A stretch of 64,000 nt of DNA from Aquipseudomonas alcaligenes NBRC 14159. GTDB taxonomy: Bacteria > Pseudomonadota > Gammaproteobacteria > Pseudomonadales > Pseudomonadaceae. A model generated the notes under the pieces. That model was not told the DNA's origin. It worked only from the letters and a program-made list of their open reading frames with translations, and made no database searches. The stretch lies in the NCBI RefSeq assembly GCF_000467105.1, contig NZ_BATI01000005.1:186001-250000 (forward strand). Direction: 5' to 3'. Made by a program: the position numbers and the translations under genes. Within the stretch, counting starts at the first letter, position 1. Each line of letters opens with the position of its first letter. Of this stretch, positions 28,427 through 37,788 are shown in pieces.

Positions 28427-31236
28427 GCCTGCATACCCGCCGTAAGCAGCTGCCCGACCTCAGCGACCAGGGTGCCCGGTGAGCAGGCCGCGACCACGGG
28501 CTGGCATTTCGTGAACTGGTCTTTGCTGTTGTACCAGATGTCATAAACGGCCACGGCACCCTCGCGGGTAAAACTGTAGCGCTGGCACCACTGCTGCTCA
28601 ACCACCTTGTGCAGCGTGATACCACCGCCCGCACACAGGCTGAGCACCTTGGCGTGAAACTCATTGAGAAACGGCTTGGCGAAATGGGCATCGGCAACCC
28701 CTGCCGTCCCGCCACTCGCAAGCGGCAAGCCCTTGAGCTCGGCCAGCACAGCACTCAGTTCGCTGCTCAACTCGGAGAGATAAGGAGCAGCTACACCGGT
28801 AACCTTGCTCTTGCCGTTATAGGCAATGTCTATTCGGGCAGACTCCCCCTCACGGCTGAAGAGGTAAACCTCCTGATACTGGTGATGGAGAACGTCCTCG
28901 ATACTGATCCCCCGCCCGGCAATCAACTTGCGCACCTCGGCCAGCAACGCGAGCAGCGTTGTTGCACTGGGGGGAATGCCGAATGTATTGGCTGGCGGCG
29001 GAGGGGAAACCGCTGCAGCTGCTGGCGCTGCAACGCTGGGAGCCGGAGCCGCGGGCATGCTGGGCGCCGCGCCGAGCATCTCCAGCGCCGGATTGGCCAC
29101 CATCTGAATACCACTCCACGGCTGGTGGTTCGGCGGACCGAGCAGATACAGGTGGTGCGCCGTGCGCGTAATCGCCGTGTAGAGCCAGCGGAAGTAGTCA
29201 GCCGTGAGCTGGCTTTGGTGGCTTTTGCATTTCACAAACACATGATTCCACTCACTGCCCTGCGCCTTGTGGCAGGTGATGGCGTAACCGAACTTGAGCC
29301 TCAAGGCATTGAAATACGGATCCGCCATCAGGGCGTCCTTGAACGCCTTAGTCCGCCTTGGCAAGTGCTTGTGGCGCATGCAGAAGTCGAGGTAGAGCGC
29401 CTTGTTCTCATCTGACGAGAGCGTTGGCTCCTTGCTGTAAAGCAGATCCTCGATGATCTTGGCCGGGAAGAAATGCGCTGTGCCATCAAGGTCACGGAAG
29501 CCTGCCAGTACGTCCCTGAAGCGCAGCGGCACAACAATTTCCTCGACCACAGCGGTTTCAGGATTTCTCCGCTTCAGCTTGACGCTGCGCTCTTCAACCT
29601 CTCCGAGCACCTCACGGATCAGGCCGAAGTCACCGTTCGAGATAAAGAACCCGTACGCATTGCTATTGGAGATAGCCATCACCTTGTCTCCCGGCATCAC
29701 CTGCGCGCAGCCGGGGAAGAAGTGTTCGCGAATTAGCCGGTTGTAATCGCCCACGTCAGCGTTGGAGTGAGCAATGACGATAGACTCGCCGTTGATCTTG
29801 CCGCCACAAGAGTCCAGATAACGCTGCAACAGCGCCTGATGTTCGACCTTCTCAACATCCGGATAGGAGAGGTCCATGGTCAGGCGGTTGAACACCTTGC
29901 TCTGCAGTGACTGTCGCAGGGGCTGGGCATTGGCCAGAATGCCGCTCTGCGCTTTCTGCCGCACCACCTCAGACAGCTCGTATCCGCTGCAACGGACGCG
30001 GTGATGGCGCAACAGATACTCCGCATCCAAAGCAGGGGAAAAGTTCATCCCCACGGGCGGCAGCTGCGCGTCGTCACCGATAAAGATCACCTTCTTGCGG
30101 TGATCGTTATGGTCCAGATTGACAAACTCGAACAGGTCGGCAAGCAGATAGCCCGACCCAAAGCGGAAGAACTCCGCCTCCTGGTAGATATCCGCCACCA
30201 TGGACGCCTCATCCACGATGTACACCGTATCCACCGAGAGCGTGTTCACCGCCAGCTTTGCGTAGAACTTGAAAGTCTCGGTACCCTCGGTGTCTTCATC
30301 GAGGTACTCGGCCATATCGTCAAACGCATAGAGCGTCTTATGCAGGGTGTAAGCCGGCGACTGGGTTTTGCTGGCGATCACCTTTGACGCCTTGCCGGTG
30401 GGCGCAGCCAGCACATAGTTACGGCCAATCGCGCGGAAATACTCGGTCAGCCCCTTGGTGATGAAGGTTTTCCCGGTACCGGCGTAGCCTTTGAGGAGGA
30501 ACACGCTTTCCGTATTGCTGGCGAGGAAGCGCTCGATCTGCTTGACCAGCTCAGCTTGGCCGTTGGTCAACGTATAGCCAGCAAAGGCATCGTGAATACT
30601 GAGATGCTGACGTGTGTTGGCACTGCTGAAATCGATAGAACCCAGGGCCTGGGCCGAAGCGCACTTGAAATCATCCAGCCTGGCCGGATCAGGTGTCGGG
30701 GTGTTTGACGCTGCCTCAGCCTGAGCGGCTTTCTCAGCAGCCTCCAGGCGGTTCAACTCGTGTTTCGCCCTGGCCAACTGCTCGGCACGGTCATCTGCAG
30801 GACTGCCCGAATCTGCGGCCTCCACAGGAGGCGTGAACGGCGGATAGCTGTCGGCAGACTCACCGCTGCAGGTCTTGAAAAACCACTGGCCGATCAGATA
30901 CGCATCCCCAAGCAGGGAGAGGGAGACGCCGGCGTCGATAACACCACCGTGGGCGGCTTTATTGCCGATCATCCGCAGGGCGTGCAGCTTCTGCAGCACG
31001 ATATCGCCAACCACCTCCTGAAACGCCGGGTATTTGAGCTTCTCGAAGAACCCATCGGACGGTTCACTGGGTAGGCGCAAATCTCGGTAGAGAAGGCCGA
31101 CCAGCACCTCTGCAAAGCAGCGCAGTTTAATAGCCGCGGTGTGCGGGTCGGCAAACACATAACGCTCAGCAAAAGCGGCATGCTGATACAGCTCAGGCCA
31201 GCGTGACTTCAACGGGACAAAGTTATCCGAAACCAT
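28423..31236 (-). CDS. DUF4145 plus RecD2-like superfamily 1 helicase
   Basis: A 937-residue protein. The N-terminal DUF4145-like domain (about 20-125; AAIKLRCFAEVLVGLLYRDL and RMIGNKAAHG) is followed by a linker. A superfamily 1 DNA helicase resembling RecD/RecD2 comes next: Walker A GYAGTGKTF near 250, VDEASMV near 335, GDDAQLPP near 390 and motif VI CHKAQGSEW near 660. A C-terminal region of about 240 residues contains two related copies of a beta-rich unit (the YSFTREG/YLFSREG segments). Together with the TPR-OB gene it forms a two-gene operon in a defence region; an anti-phage role is inferred from context. Confidence 0.85.
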   Translation of the reverse strand: MVSDNFVPLKSRWPELYQHAAFAERYVFADPHTAAIKLRCFAEVLVGLLYRDLRLPSEPSDGFFEKLKYPAFQEVVGDIVLQKLHALRMIGNKAAHGGVIDAGVSLSLLGDAYLIGQWFFKTCSGESADSYPPFTPPVEAADSGSPADDRAEQLARAKHELNRLEAAEKAAQAEAASNTPTPDPARLDDFKCASAQALGSIDFSSANTRQHLSIHDAFAGYTLTNGQAELVKQIERFLASNTESVFLLKGYAGTGKTFITKGLTEYFRAIGRNYVLAAPTGKASKVIASKTQSPAYTLHKTLYAFDDMAEYLDEDTEGTETFKFYAKLAVNTLSVDTVYIVDEASMVADIYQEAEFFRFGSGYLLADLFEFVNLDHNDHRKKVIFIGDDAQLPPVGMNFSPALDAEYLLRHHRVRCSGYELSEVVRQKAQSGILANAQPLRQSLQSKVFNRLTMDLSYPDVEKVEHQALLQRYLDSCGGKINGESIVIAHSNADVGDYNRLIREHFFPGCAQVMPGDKVMAISNSNAYGFFISNGDFGLIREVLGEVEERSVKLKRRNPETAVVEEIVVPLRFRDVLAGFRDLDGTAHFFPAKIIEDLLYSKEPTLSSDENKALYLDFCMRHKHLPRRTKAFKDALMADPYFNALRLKFGYAITCHKAQGSEWNHVFVKCKSHQSQLTADYFRWLYTAITRTAHHLYLLGPPNHQPWSGIQMVANPALEMLGAAPSMPAAPAPSVAAPAAAAVSPPPPANTFGIPPSATTLLALLAEVRKLIAGRGISIEDVLHHQYQEVYLFSREGESARIDIAYNGKSKVTGVAAPYLSELSSELSAVLAELKGLPLASGGTAGVADAHFAKPFLNEFHAKVLSLCAGGGITLHKVVEQQWCQRYSFTREGAVAVYDIWYNSKDQFTKCQPVVAACSPGTLVAEVGQLLTAGMQA

Positions 31237-31303
31237 TCATTTCCCTTACTCGACCGTGCGAATCCATACAAAGATCAGAAAAATCACCAATCGCACACAG
31301 AAC

Positions 31304-31681
31304 TTACCCTGCCGTCTTCTCACCAAGCTCCGCCCGGAGCCTCTGTATTTTCAGCAACACATCAGCAGCGGCTTCGCCTGCCAAGCGCCCCGCCAACGCC
31401 TCGTAGGCCAGCAAAAGCTCCTTGCGCTTACTCGCAACCTGACGCGGTGAAAAACCAAAAAAATCTGGGCAGGCAATACCAGCCTCCAGAATTTTTACTT
31501 CGGCCTCAAGCGCTGGCGTCTTTTCAGCCTCAAGGCGGGCCTCAAGCGAGCGGTTATATTCAGCCAGAGAGCGATTAGCGGCATTTAGAGCGCCGTTGAG
31601 CCCTGTAAACGCTCGCGAAACCGTTCCTGAAACCGAAGCCAGTACAGCGACAGCGCGCTTCAAGCCCGTCCAGACAGACAT
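31304..31681 (-). CDS. Small helical protein of unknown function
   Basis: A 125-residue protein with an N-terminal amphipathic or weakly hydrophobic stretch (LKRAVAVLASVSGTVSRAF) and two helical coiled-coil-like regions rich in Ala, Leu, Glu and Arg (residues 40-70 and 85-120). GAGG lies about 9 nt before the ATG. It is the last gene on the minus-strand operon that begins with the sigma54-type activator, 64 bp after the preceding small gene. No family was recognised. Confidence 0.6.
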   Translation of the reverse strand: MSVWTGLKRAVAVLASVSGTVSRAFTGLNGALNAANRSLAEYNRSLEARLEAEKTPALEAEVKILEAGIACPDFFGFSPRQVASKRKELLLAYEALAGRLAGEAAADVLLKIQRLRAELGEKTAG

Positions 31682-31745
31682 ATACCCGCCTCAAGTCCTA
31701 GATAAATAAATGTGTCCCGTTTTTCTGCGAGAAGTACGGCTCACC

Positions 31746-32081
31746 CTAGGCCAGCGGCACCCAATCCCCCTCTCCGCGACCGGTTCGGATAGAGCTGATC
31801 ATTCTCTCAACCTCAGCCCGCTCAATGTGCTGGGGATTCCCAACCCGGTAGCGGTCTTGAAAATAGTCCTGCCCAATTCGGGTCAGCCTGAAACCCTCGG
31901 GCACACGCTCGATTCGCCGCCCATCCAAGTGAGTCTGGAAATTTTTCAGAAACCGCCTCAATTGAAATGGCTTGCCTTGATCCATTTCGGTGACTACAAG
32001 AATGGCCGCCAGGTACGTCCACAGCCGACGCCCTGAAGGGGTAATCGCCAATTTGTAGAGCTGAGCAGTTTGATCAACCAT
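31746..32081 (-). CDS. Small protein of unknown function
   Basis: A 111-residue protein beginning MVDQTAQLYKLAITPSG. The start was placed at 32081 because GGAGGAG lies 10 nt upstream; it overlaps the 3' end of the 5'-nucleotidase gene. The compact helix-rich sequence (LRRFLKNFQTHLDGRRIERV then GFRLTRIGQDYFQDRY) looks like a winged-helix DNA-binding domain, which is a visual impression only. The tight overlap suggests it works with the 5'-nucleotidase. Confidence 0.65.
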   Translation of the reverse strand: MVDQTAQLYKLAITPSGRRLWTYLAAILVVTEMDQGKPFQLRRFLKNFQTHLDGRRIERVPEGFRLTRIGQDYFQDRYRVGNPQHIERAEVERMISSIRTGRGEGDWVPLA

Positions 32082-33057
32082 GAATGTTCTCCTCCATTTC
32101 ACTGCTGATAGCTAAGCCAGACTTGCTGAGATACGGCACTTTGCCGGAGGGTACCAAGTTGGCTGCTGCTTCCAGGTGCACGTCCTGATCATCGAAGAAA
32201 ATATGCGGGGTGAAAGCGCTGAGCACTTTGGCTTTGCCAACGCCCCCTAGGAAAAAGGCCTCATCAACGTACACGCCCCAGGCGCGCAGGGTATTGATGA
32301 CTCGCATTTCAGAGGGTGAGTTGCGGGCAGTAACGATGGCGATCCTGATCGGTGAGTCCTTACCGCCAGTGGGCAAGCGCTCCTGCAGCCGGGCCAGTTT
32401 CTTCAGCAGACTGGCGTAAGGGCCCTCTTCCATCGGCGTGTGCTGCAGCGCATCTTCCTGGGCCTTAAAAGCCTCCAACCCCTGGGTTTTGTAAACCAAT
32501 TCGCTGGCGTCGGAGAACAGCACCGCGTCCCCGTCGAAGGCGATGCGCACCTGGCCCTCAGGGATTTGCGGGGCGTTGGTCGGCGGTGCCTTGAGGATCG
32601 CGGCGGCACATTGCCGGGAGTCGATGACCTTCTGTGCATCCTCCACATTGGTGGTCAGGAACAGGTCCACATCGAAGGCATCCATGTAGTCGGCCACCGA
32701 CTCGCCACCGGTAAAGGCCGAACGGGTTATCGTCAACTGGTCACGGCGAATGGTCTTGAGCACGCGGATGCCGGTGTCCGGACTGTTGCGCGACATCACC
32801 ACCACCTCGACCAACGGCGAGGTCTCGCCACCTTTCATATGCCGGTTGAGGTCTAGCAGCGCCTTGACCAGGTGATACCCGGTACCCGGCGCCAGCGGCT
32901 CACCCTCACGCTCCTGCATATAGCGGCGGTAGTTATCGATCACGCTTTCGGGATCGGCCTCTAGTGCCGCCTTGAACATCTGATCGGACTCGCTCATGTC
33001 GAACAGCGCGGTGGCCGAGATACCCACTACCAGCGTGTTGCTTAAATCAAGCGCCAT
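32074..33057 (-). CDS. 5'-nucleotidase, PF06189-like
   Basis: A 327-residue protein starting MALDLSNTLVVGISATALFD. It has paired acidic motifs (VRIAFDGDAVLF and IFFDDQDVH) and the IAIVTARNSP segment, the pattern of the cytosolic 5'-nucleotidase family PF06189, which removes phosphate from nucleoside monophosphates with a HAD-like active site. The frame opens 23 codons earlier, but TAGGAT upstream of this ATG and the family start support 33057. It lies 81 bp after the OLD nuclease gene in the restriction operon, where depletion or recycling of nucleotides could accompany DNA degradation; that role is inference. Confidence 0.82.
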   Translation of the reverse strand: MALDLSNTLVVGISATALFDMSESDQMFKAALEADPESVIDNYRRYMQEREGEPLAPGTGYHLVKALLDLNRHMKGGETSPLVEVVVMSRNSPDTGIRVLKTIRRDQLTITRSAFTGGESVADYMDAFDVDLFLTTNVEDAQKVIDSRQCAAAILKAPPTNAPQIPEGQVRIAFDGDAVLFSDASELVYKTQGLEAFKAQEDALQHTPMEEGPYASLLKKLARLQERLPTGGKDSPIRIAIVTARNSPSEMRVINTLRAWGVYVDEAFFLGGVGKAKVLSAFTPHIFFDDQDVHLEAAANLVPSGKVPYLSKSGLAISSEMEENIHG

Positions 33058-33138
33058 AGATCCTACCTTTGTGTCACCTAACACTGCCCACGGGCAAAGA
33101 GAAAACCGCTTTCGGCTGGGCCACACACAGTCCTGGAC

Positions 33139-34965
33139 TCAAGGAGCCAATGCCAGCAGGTTCTCGATCAGCTCTTTCAGCTCTGATCTCTGCTGAGTAC
33201 CCTCTTGGTACATCGAGCGCTGAAGGATTTGGTCGGCATTCATCAGTGGCCAGAATCGATCTGAAACATCGTCAGGGTTCATTCCCACAGCATCACCAAT
33301 GATCTGCTTGGCATCGCAGGTATCCGTGAAGTTAACTGCGACACCGGCTTCGTTCCGAATCAAGTCTGGGCACAGGTAATTTTCGATTTCGCGCTTACGA
33401 GTCGAATAAAACGCCCGCCCAAGCCCTTCAACTTCCTGCTTACGCTTGAGATTGGTCTTGTGCTGAAAGGGATCGCCAAGATCTGAGTCCAAGAAAACGC
33501 ACCACGGCAGGCCAATTTCGCCGGCAAGCCGGTGGGTGACCCAATGCTTCACGTTTCCACAGCCGCCAACGTGAATCGGGATAAGTCCCTGATCATCGAG
33601 ATCGCGGTCAATAACGTTTGCCGCCTTGAGGGTGCTAGCCGTGTGACGCAGGAAGGTGATATCGCTCTTGCCTTCCACCAGGATGATTCCCTTCGCTCGC
33701 TCCATCCCCGTTTCTGGGAGCACACCCAAACTCTCGGCGGCCTCCTTGAGCACATCGTCATTGGGCATTTTGACGATGGGGATACCGTTCTCATCCTTGG
33801 TCACATAGCGGATGCCGTCGATGGGCATCAGGCCAGCTAGCGCAGGGACGTGGGTGGTGACGATGATCTGCCGGTTGGGCTGGTTGGAGAGTTCCAGCAG
33901 CGCCTTCATCAGCATCATCTGGTAGTTCGGGTGCTGGGAGGTCTCCGGCTCTTCGATGGCGTAAATCACATTGCGCTGTGAGCCCACTACCGCCTTCTCC
34001 GCCTCAGCACGGAAGAAATTGAGCAGAATCAGGCGGCGCACGCCGCTGCCGCGCTTGTTGATGGGGATGCCGTTCTCACCATCCAGGGTGAAGCTGAAAC
34101 TCCACTTGGGCTTTTCCTTGAAGCGCGGAGTCAGCTCGTTGGCCAGCTCGGGGGCCATTTCCCGCAGCTTGTCGAGAGTGCGGGCGGCGACATCCAGCAC
34201 GCTGGCCTCGATCTGCTGCTCCAGTGCGCTGATTTCATTCTGCAGCGCAGCCTGGGCTTCCTTGACCGCTTGCTGCAGGGGGTTCTTGGCCTCGGCATCG
34301 CCATCACTGCTTTCACGATCCGCCTTGAACAGGGCGAAGGTGGGCAACTGAGCCTCGATCTTTTCCCAGATGGATTTGCTGTCGGTCGAAAGCCCTTTGC
34401 TAACGTCCAGCAGCATCTCCTGGCAGACAATAGGTCCCGCTGCCGCACGAATGGCTTGCCGCCACTGAAAAGCCACACGCTGATCAGCAACACGCTCAGC
34501 AACACCAAGTTGCACTCCAAGCTTTTTCAGATCGGCCATTTTCAGGCTCAGCAGCCCAGCTAGCGCTTCATCCGCAGGGTGCTGGCAGCGGATAGCGGTG
34601 CGCTCCAGCTTGCCGGTGTTGGCCTTAAAGGTTTTGACGATTTCCAGCGCACCCTCGGTGTTGAGCAGGTACTCCTGCGCCAAGGAAGTCTCGGCATTCT
34701 CATCCAGCACCAGTGCTTCAGGCAGGCCGTCAAACTCACAGGCAATCTCGAACTGCTCGGCGCCCTCGGCCAGACTGAAGCAGTTCATATCGCTCTTGTC
34801 GGCCTTGACGTCGCCGCTCTCGAAAAAGATCGCCAAGGCTTCGAGGATGGTCGATTTGCCATAGTCATTGCGGCCAACGATGCCGGTCATGGCTTCGTCG
34901 ATGGGAATAACCGTGGTGGCGCGATAGCCGCGGAAATGGGTGAGCTTGACGGACTTGAGGCGCAT
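33139..34965 (-). CDS. OLD-family ATP-dependent nuclease
   Basis: A 608-residue protein with an ABC-type ATPase (Walker A GRNDYGKST near residue 32, Walker B AIEEPETSQHP near 335) and a C-terminal TOPRIM nuclease domain. The TOPRIM residues are visible as Glu in ILVEGKSD and Asp-x-Asp in FLDSDLGD. This is the architecture of overcoming-lysogenization-defect nucleases such as P2 Old and GajA. AAGGAAAT precedes the ATG. It begins 14 bp after hsdS, so it is co-expressed with the type I restriction system. No UvrD-like GajB partner is adjacent, so Gabija is not supported. Confidence 0.9.
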   Translation of the reverse strand: MRLKSVKLTHFRGYRATTVIPIDEAMTGIVGRNDYGKSTILEALAIFFESGDVKADKSDMNCFSLAEGAEQFEIACEFDGLPEALVLDENAETSLAQEYLLNTEGALEIVKTFKANTGKLERTAIRCQHPADEALAGLLSLKMADLKKLGVQLGVAERVADQRVAFQWRQAIRAAAGPIVCQEMLLDVSKGLSTDSKSIWEKIEAQLPTFALFKADRESSDGDAEAKNPLQQAVKEAQAALQNEISALEQQIEASVLDVAARTLDKLREMAPELANELTPRFKEKPKWSFSFTLDGENGIPINKRGSGVRRLILLNFFRAEAEKAVVGSQRNVIYAIEEPETSQHPNYQMMLMKALLELSNQPNRQIIVTTHVPALAGLMPIDGIRYVTKDENGIPIVKMPNDDVLKEAAESLGVLPETGMERAKGIILVEGKSDITFLRHTASTLKAANVIDRDLDDQGLIPIHVGGCGNVKHWVTHRLAGEIGLPWCVFLDSDLGDPFQHKTNLKRKQEVEGLGRAFYSTRKREIENYLCPDLIRNEAGVAVNFTDTCDAKQIIGDAVGMNPDDVSDRFWPLMNADQILQRSMYQEGTQQRSELKELIENLLALAP

Positions 34966-34979
34966 GGGGATTTCCTTAT

Positions 34980-36179
34980 CTACAGCTGGCCTGAAAATGC
35001 ATTATGACTAAGTGATTCAAACAAATTTAAATCCGAGAAAGATGAGTTGACCGCCATATATTTTTTCACCTTCCCTAGAACTTTAAGGAAGGCCAGCTGC
35101 ACGCCTATCGGCGGAACCAACATCTGTAAATCTCGGATACCTGCAAGGCTGATGTTTGCCCTTGCCGCATCCACGACATTCCCAAGCAGAACTCTTTGCA
35201 TTGAAGGCACGAGCAGCTGATAAAGCGCTATCTCTGGTAGCAGTCGAGAGTGATCAAGCGTAGTAACCGAAACAGCTTGATTAATATTTGCAGGCATTCC
35301 ATTCAGCTCGGCTAAGCAGGCTCGACCTACCGATGCACCAACAAGATTGATTAAAAGATCGCCCTCTTGAACCTGCGATCGCTTTAGCTTTTGGTGAAAC
35401 TCCAGAGGAATAAATTTCATCCTCTCATCTAGCGAACCCCACAAGACATTCTCACTAGTAATAAATCTAACGCCCTCACTACCATATTCAAAACCTTGCC
35501 ACTTAGGCGACTCGCCCTTAGTTACACGAGTAGATAGTTGTTCCAATGCATCTACTTCCCACCCCTTCGGATTGGTCACCGGGTCGCCGAACATGTCCAG
35601 AAACACGGCGCGGAGGAAGTCGTCGGCGAGCCGGATGGCTTGCTGGCTTTTGCGGCGGATGGCGTCGGCCTTGTCTAGGATGGCGGAAATGCGCTTTTGT
35701 TCGGACAGGGGGGGGAGGGGGATTTCAACTTTTTTAAGGTCGCTAAGATTTGTTCTAACCCTTGTAGAGCCACGACTTAGCTTCATCACTGCACATTGGC
35801 CTGAACTAGAGTTTAGGTAATGACACAGAAAACGATGATCTACTCTCTTGGAGTCCCCTCTGAAGCGAACAACATCGGCAACAATAACTCCCGCTGGAGC
35901 ATCCTCAGGAATTATACATGCAGTACCTACCGCCCCAAGCTTTGCGATAACGACATCCCCCGGAGCATAAGAATGTCGACTTAGCTCACCCGCCTTTTGC
36001 GGGGTAATAAACTTTATATCTTTTGCAACATATGCGTTCGGCTTAATGTTTTTGAGCTGAATAATGGGAACGCCTGACTCAACATATTCTGTAGCTTTCA
36101 AATTCGAACCGAAAGGCCCATCCACGAAGCCCCCCTTCTGCCCCTCAAGAGAAGCCAACTCAACCAACGGCCAACTCAT
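34980..36179 (-). CDS. hsdS: Type I restriction-modification specificity subunit
   Basis: A 399-residue HsdS with two target-recognition domains. TRD1 (about 1-150) and TRD2 (about 210-380) are separated by the conserved helical spacer (SEQKRISAILDKADAIRR and SQQAIRLADDFLRAVFLDMF). Each TRD should read one half of a bipartite DNA target. The TRD segments are much richer in A+T than the central spacer, a sign of domain exchange. The ATG overlaps the hsdM stop codon by ATGA. Confidence 0.95.
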   Translation of the reverse strand: MSWPLVELASLEGQKGGFVDGPFGSNLKATEYVESGVPIIQLKNIKPNAYVAKDIKFITPQKAGELSRHSYAPGDVVIAKLGAVGTACIIPEDAPAGVIVADVVRFRGDSKRVDHRFLCHYLNSSSGQCAVMKLSRGSTRVRTNLSDLKKVEIPLPPLSEQKRISAILDKADAIRRKSQQAIRLADDFLRAVFLDMFGDPVTNPKGWEVDALEQLSTRVTKGESPKWQGFEYGSEGVRFITSENVLWGSLDERMKFIPLEFHQKLKRSQVQEGDLLINLVGASVGRACLAELNGMPANINQAVSVTTLDHSRLLPEIALYQLLVPSMQRVLLGNVVDAARANISLAGIRDLQMLVPPIGVQLAFLKVLGKVKKYMAVNSSFSDLNLFESLSHNAFSGQL

Positions 36180-37759
36180 AGCATCCCCTCCAGCTCATCC
36201 AGATCCGCCAGAATCTCCTGCTCCAGCCCTTTCAGCCGTCGCAGAATCACCTTGGGGTCCTCGTACTGTTCCTGCTGGTACTCCACTTCCTTGTAGCGGT
36301 TGATGGAGAGGTCGTACTTGTTGGCGGCAATGTCCTCGGCGGGTACGACAAAGGCCTTTTTGCGCTTGTCACCGAACAGGGTGTTGATGGTGCTGGCGCT
36401 GAGATTGCTTTCGACCATCTGCCGGTATTTGTGCCACTGGGCGATGGCATCGGGCAGGTCGTTGCTGCCCTCGCCTTTCAGCTCGGTGCGCTTGTCATCC
36501 AGCGAATAGCCGTCGGCCTGCAGGTCATAGAACCATACGCGCTCGGTGCTGCCGCCCTTGGTGAAAATCAGGATGGCGGTGCTGACACCGGCGTAGGGTT
36601 TGAATACGCCGCTGGGCAGGCTGACGATGCCTTCAAGCTGGTTGTTGTCGAGCAGTTCCTGGCGCAGTTGCTGGTGGGCCTTGGAGGAGCCGAACAACAC
36701 GCCGTCCGGCACGATCACGGCGGCGCGGCCACCAAGCTTGAGCGAGCGAAGGATATGGGCGACGAACAGCAGCTCGGTCTTCTTGGTTTTCACCAGGCCG
36801 AGCACGTCGGGGTTGGTGTTGGTTTCGTCCAGGCTGCCTTTGAACGGCGGGTTGGCCAGCACCACGTCGAAGAAGTCCTGCTCCTGACGCGGGTAGTGCT
36901 CCTTGATGGATTTGCTCAGGGAGTCCTGGTAGCGGATGTTCGCGCCGTTCACGCCGTGCAGCATCATGTTCATGCTGGAGACGCGCAGCATGGTGGTGTC
37001 GAAGTCAAAGCCCCAGAACATCTGGCTGTTGATGTGCTGGCGGTAGGGTTCGAGCAGGTCACCGGAGTAATGCAGGTTGCCGTCTTCGTCGGTGAAGGTG
37101 CCCGCTTCGCTGGAGTGCACGCGATTGAGGTATTCCATGGTGCGGGCGAGGAAGCCGGCGGTGCCGCAGGACGGGTCGCAGATCACCTCGTTGGGCTGCG
37201 GGGCGATCAGTTCGATCATCGCGTCGATGATATGGCGCGGCGTGCGGAACTGGCCGTTGATGCCGGCGGTGGTGAGCTTGCTCAGCAGGTACTCATAGAT
37301 GTCGCCCTTTACGTCGCTCTGGGTCAGCGGCAGGTCGTTGACCATCTCCACGGCAGAGGTGAGCACGGACTCGTTCTTGATCTCCAGATCGGCGTCCTGC
37401 ATGTATTCGCTGATATGGCCGAGGCCTTCACGCTCGCCACCCTCGCCCCCGGCGCTGCCGAGTTGGGCGAAGAACGGATAGACCTTCTGCTTGAGGTGGC
37501 TGTGCAGCTCCTTGCCGCTCATGTTGCGGAAGTTCTTCCAGCGCAGCAGCTGGCCTTCCGGGGTATTGGGAAACAGGCGGGCAAAGTCCTTGCCAGTGCG
37601 GCTGGCTTTGCGCTCGGCCACGTCTTCCTGCATGTCGAGCATGCGGGCAAACATCAGGTAGCTGATCTGCTCGATCACGGTCAGCGGGTTGGTGATGCCG
37701 CCGGTCCAGAATTTTTCCCAGAGCTTGTCGATATCGTTGCGGATTTTACCGGTGAGCAT
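36176..37759 (-). CDS. hsdM: Type I restriction-modification DNA methyltransferase subunit
   Basis: A 527-residue HsdM. It has the N-terminal helical domain, the S-adenosylmethionine-binding segment DPSCGTAGFL near residue 195, and the catalytic adenine-N6 motif NPPF in VVLANPPFKGS near 307. It methylates adenine in the target recognised by HsdS and joins the HsdR complex. Length is normal. It follows rmuC after 29 bp. Confidence 0.96.
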   Translation of the reverse strand: MLTGKIRNDIDKLWEKFWTGGITNPLTVIEQISYLMFARMLDMQEDVAERKASRTGKDFARLFPNTPEGQLLRWKNFRNMSGKELHSHLKQKVYPFFAQLGSAGGEGGEREGLGHISEYMQDADLEIKNESVLTSAVEMVNDLPLTQSDVKGDIYEYLLSKLTTAGINGQFRTPRHIIDAMIELIAPQPNEVICDPSCGTAGFLARTMEYLNRVHSSEAGTFTDEDGNLHYSGDLLEPYRQHINSQMFWGFDFDTTMLRVSSMNMMLHGVNGANIRYQDSLSKSIKEHYPRQEQDFFDVVLANPPFKGSLDETNTNPDVLGLVKTKKTELLFVAHILRSLKLGGRAAVIVPDGVLFGSSKAHQQLRQELLDNNQLEGIVSLPSGVFKPYAGVSTAILIFTKGGSTERVWFYDLQADGYSLDDKRTELKGEGSNDLPDAIAQWHKYRQMVESNLSASTINTLFGDKRKKAFVVPAEDIAANKYDLSINRYKEVEYQQEQYEDPKVILRRLKGLEQEILADLDELEGML

Positions 37760-37788
37760 TCGAGGTACTTCTCTCGTTAAAAATGGGG

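Noticed and set aside
28423..34965. Gabija system from the OLD nuclease plus the SF1 helicase
   Set aside because: The genes are in different operons, the OLD gene is tied to hsdS, and the helicase is RecD2-like with DUF4145, not UvrD-like GajB.
36431..37780. Open frame of 449 codons on the plus strand
   Set aside because: Antisense to hsdM, which has full family motifs.
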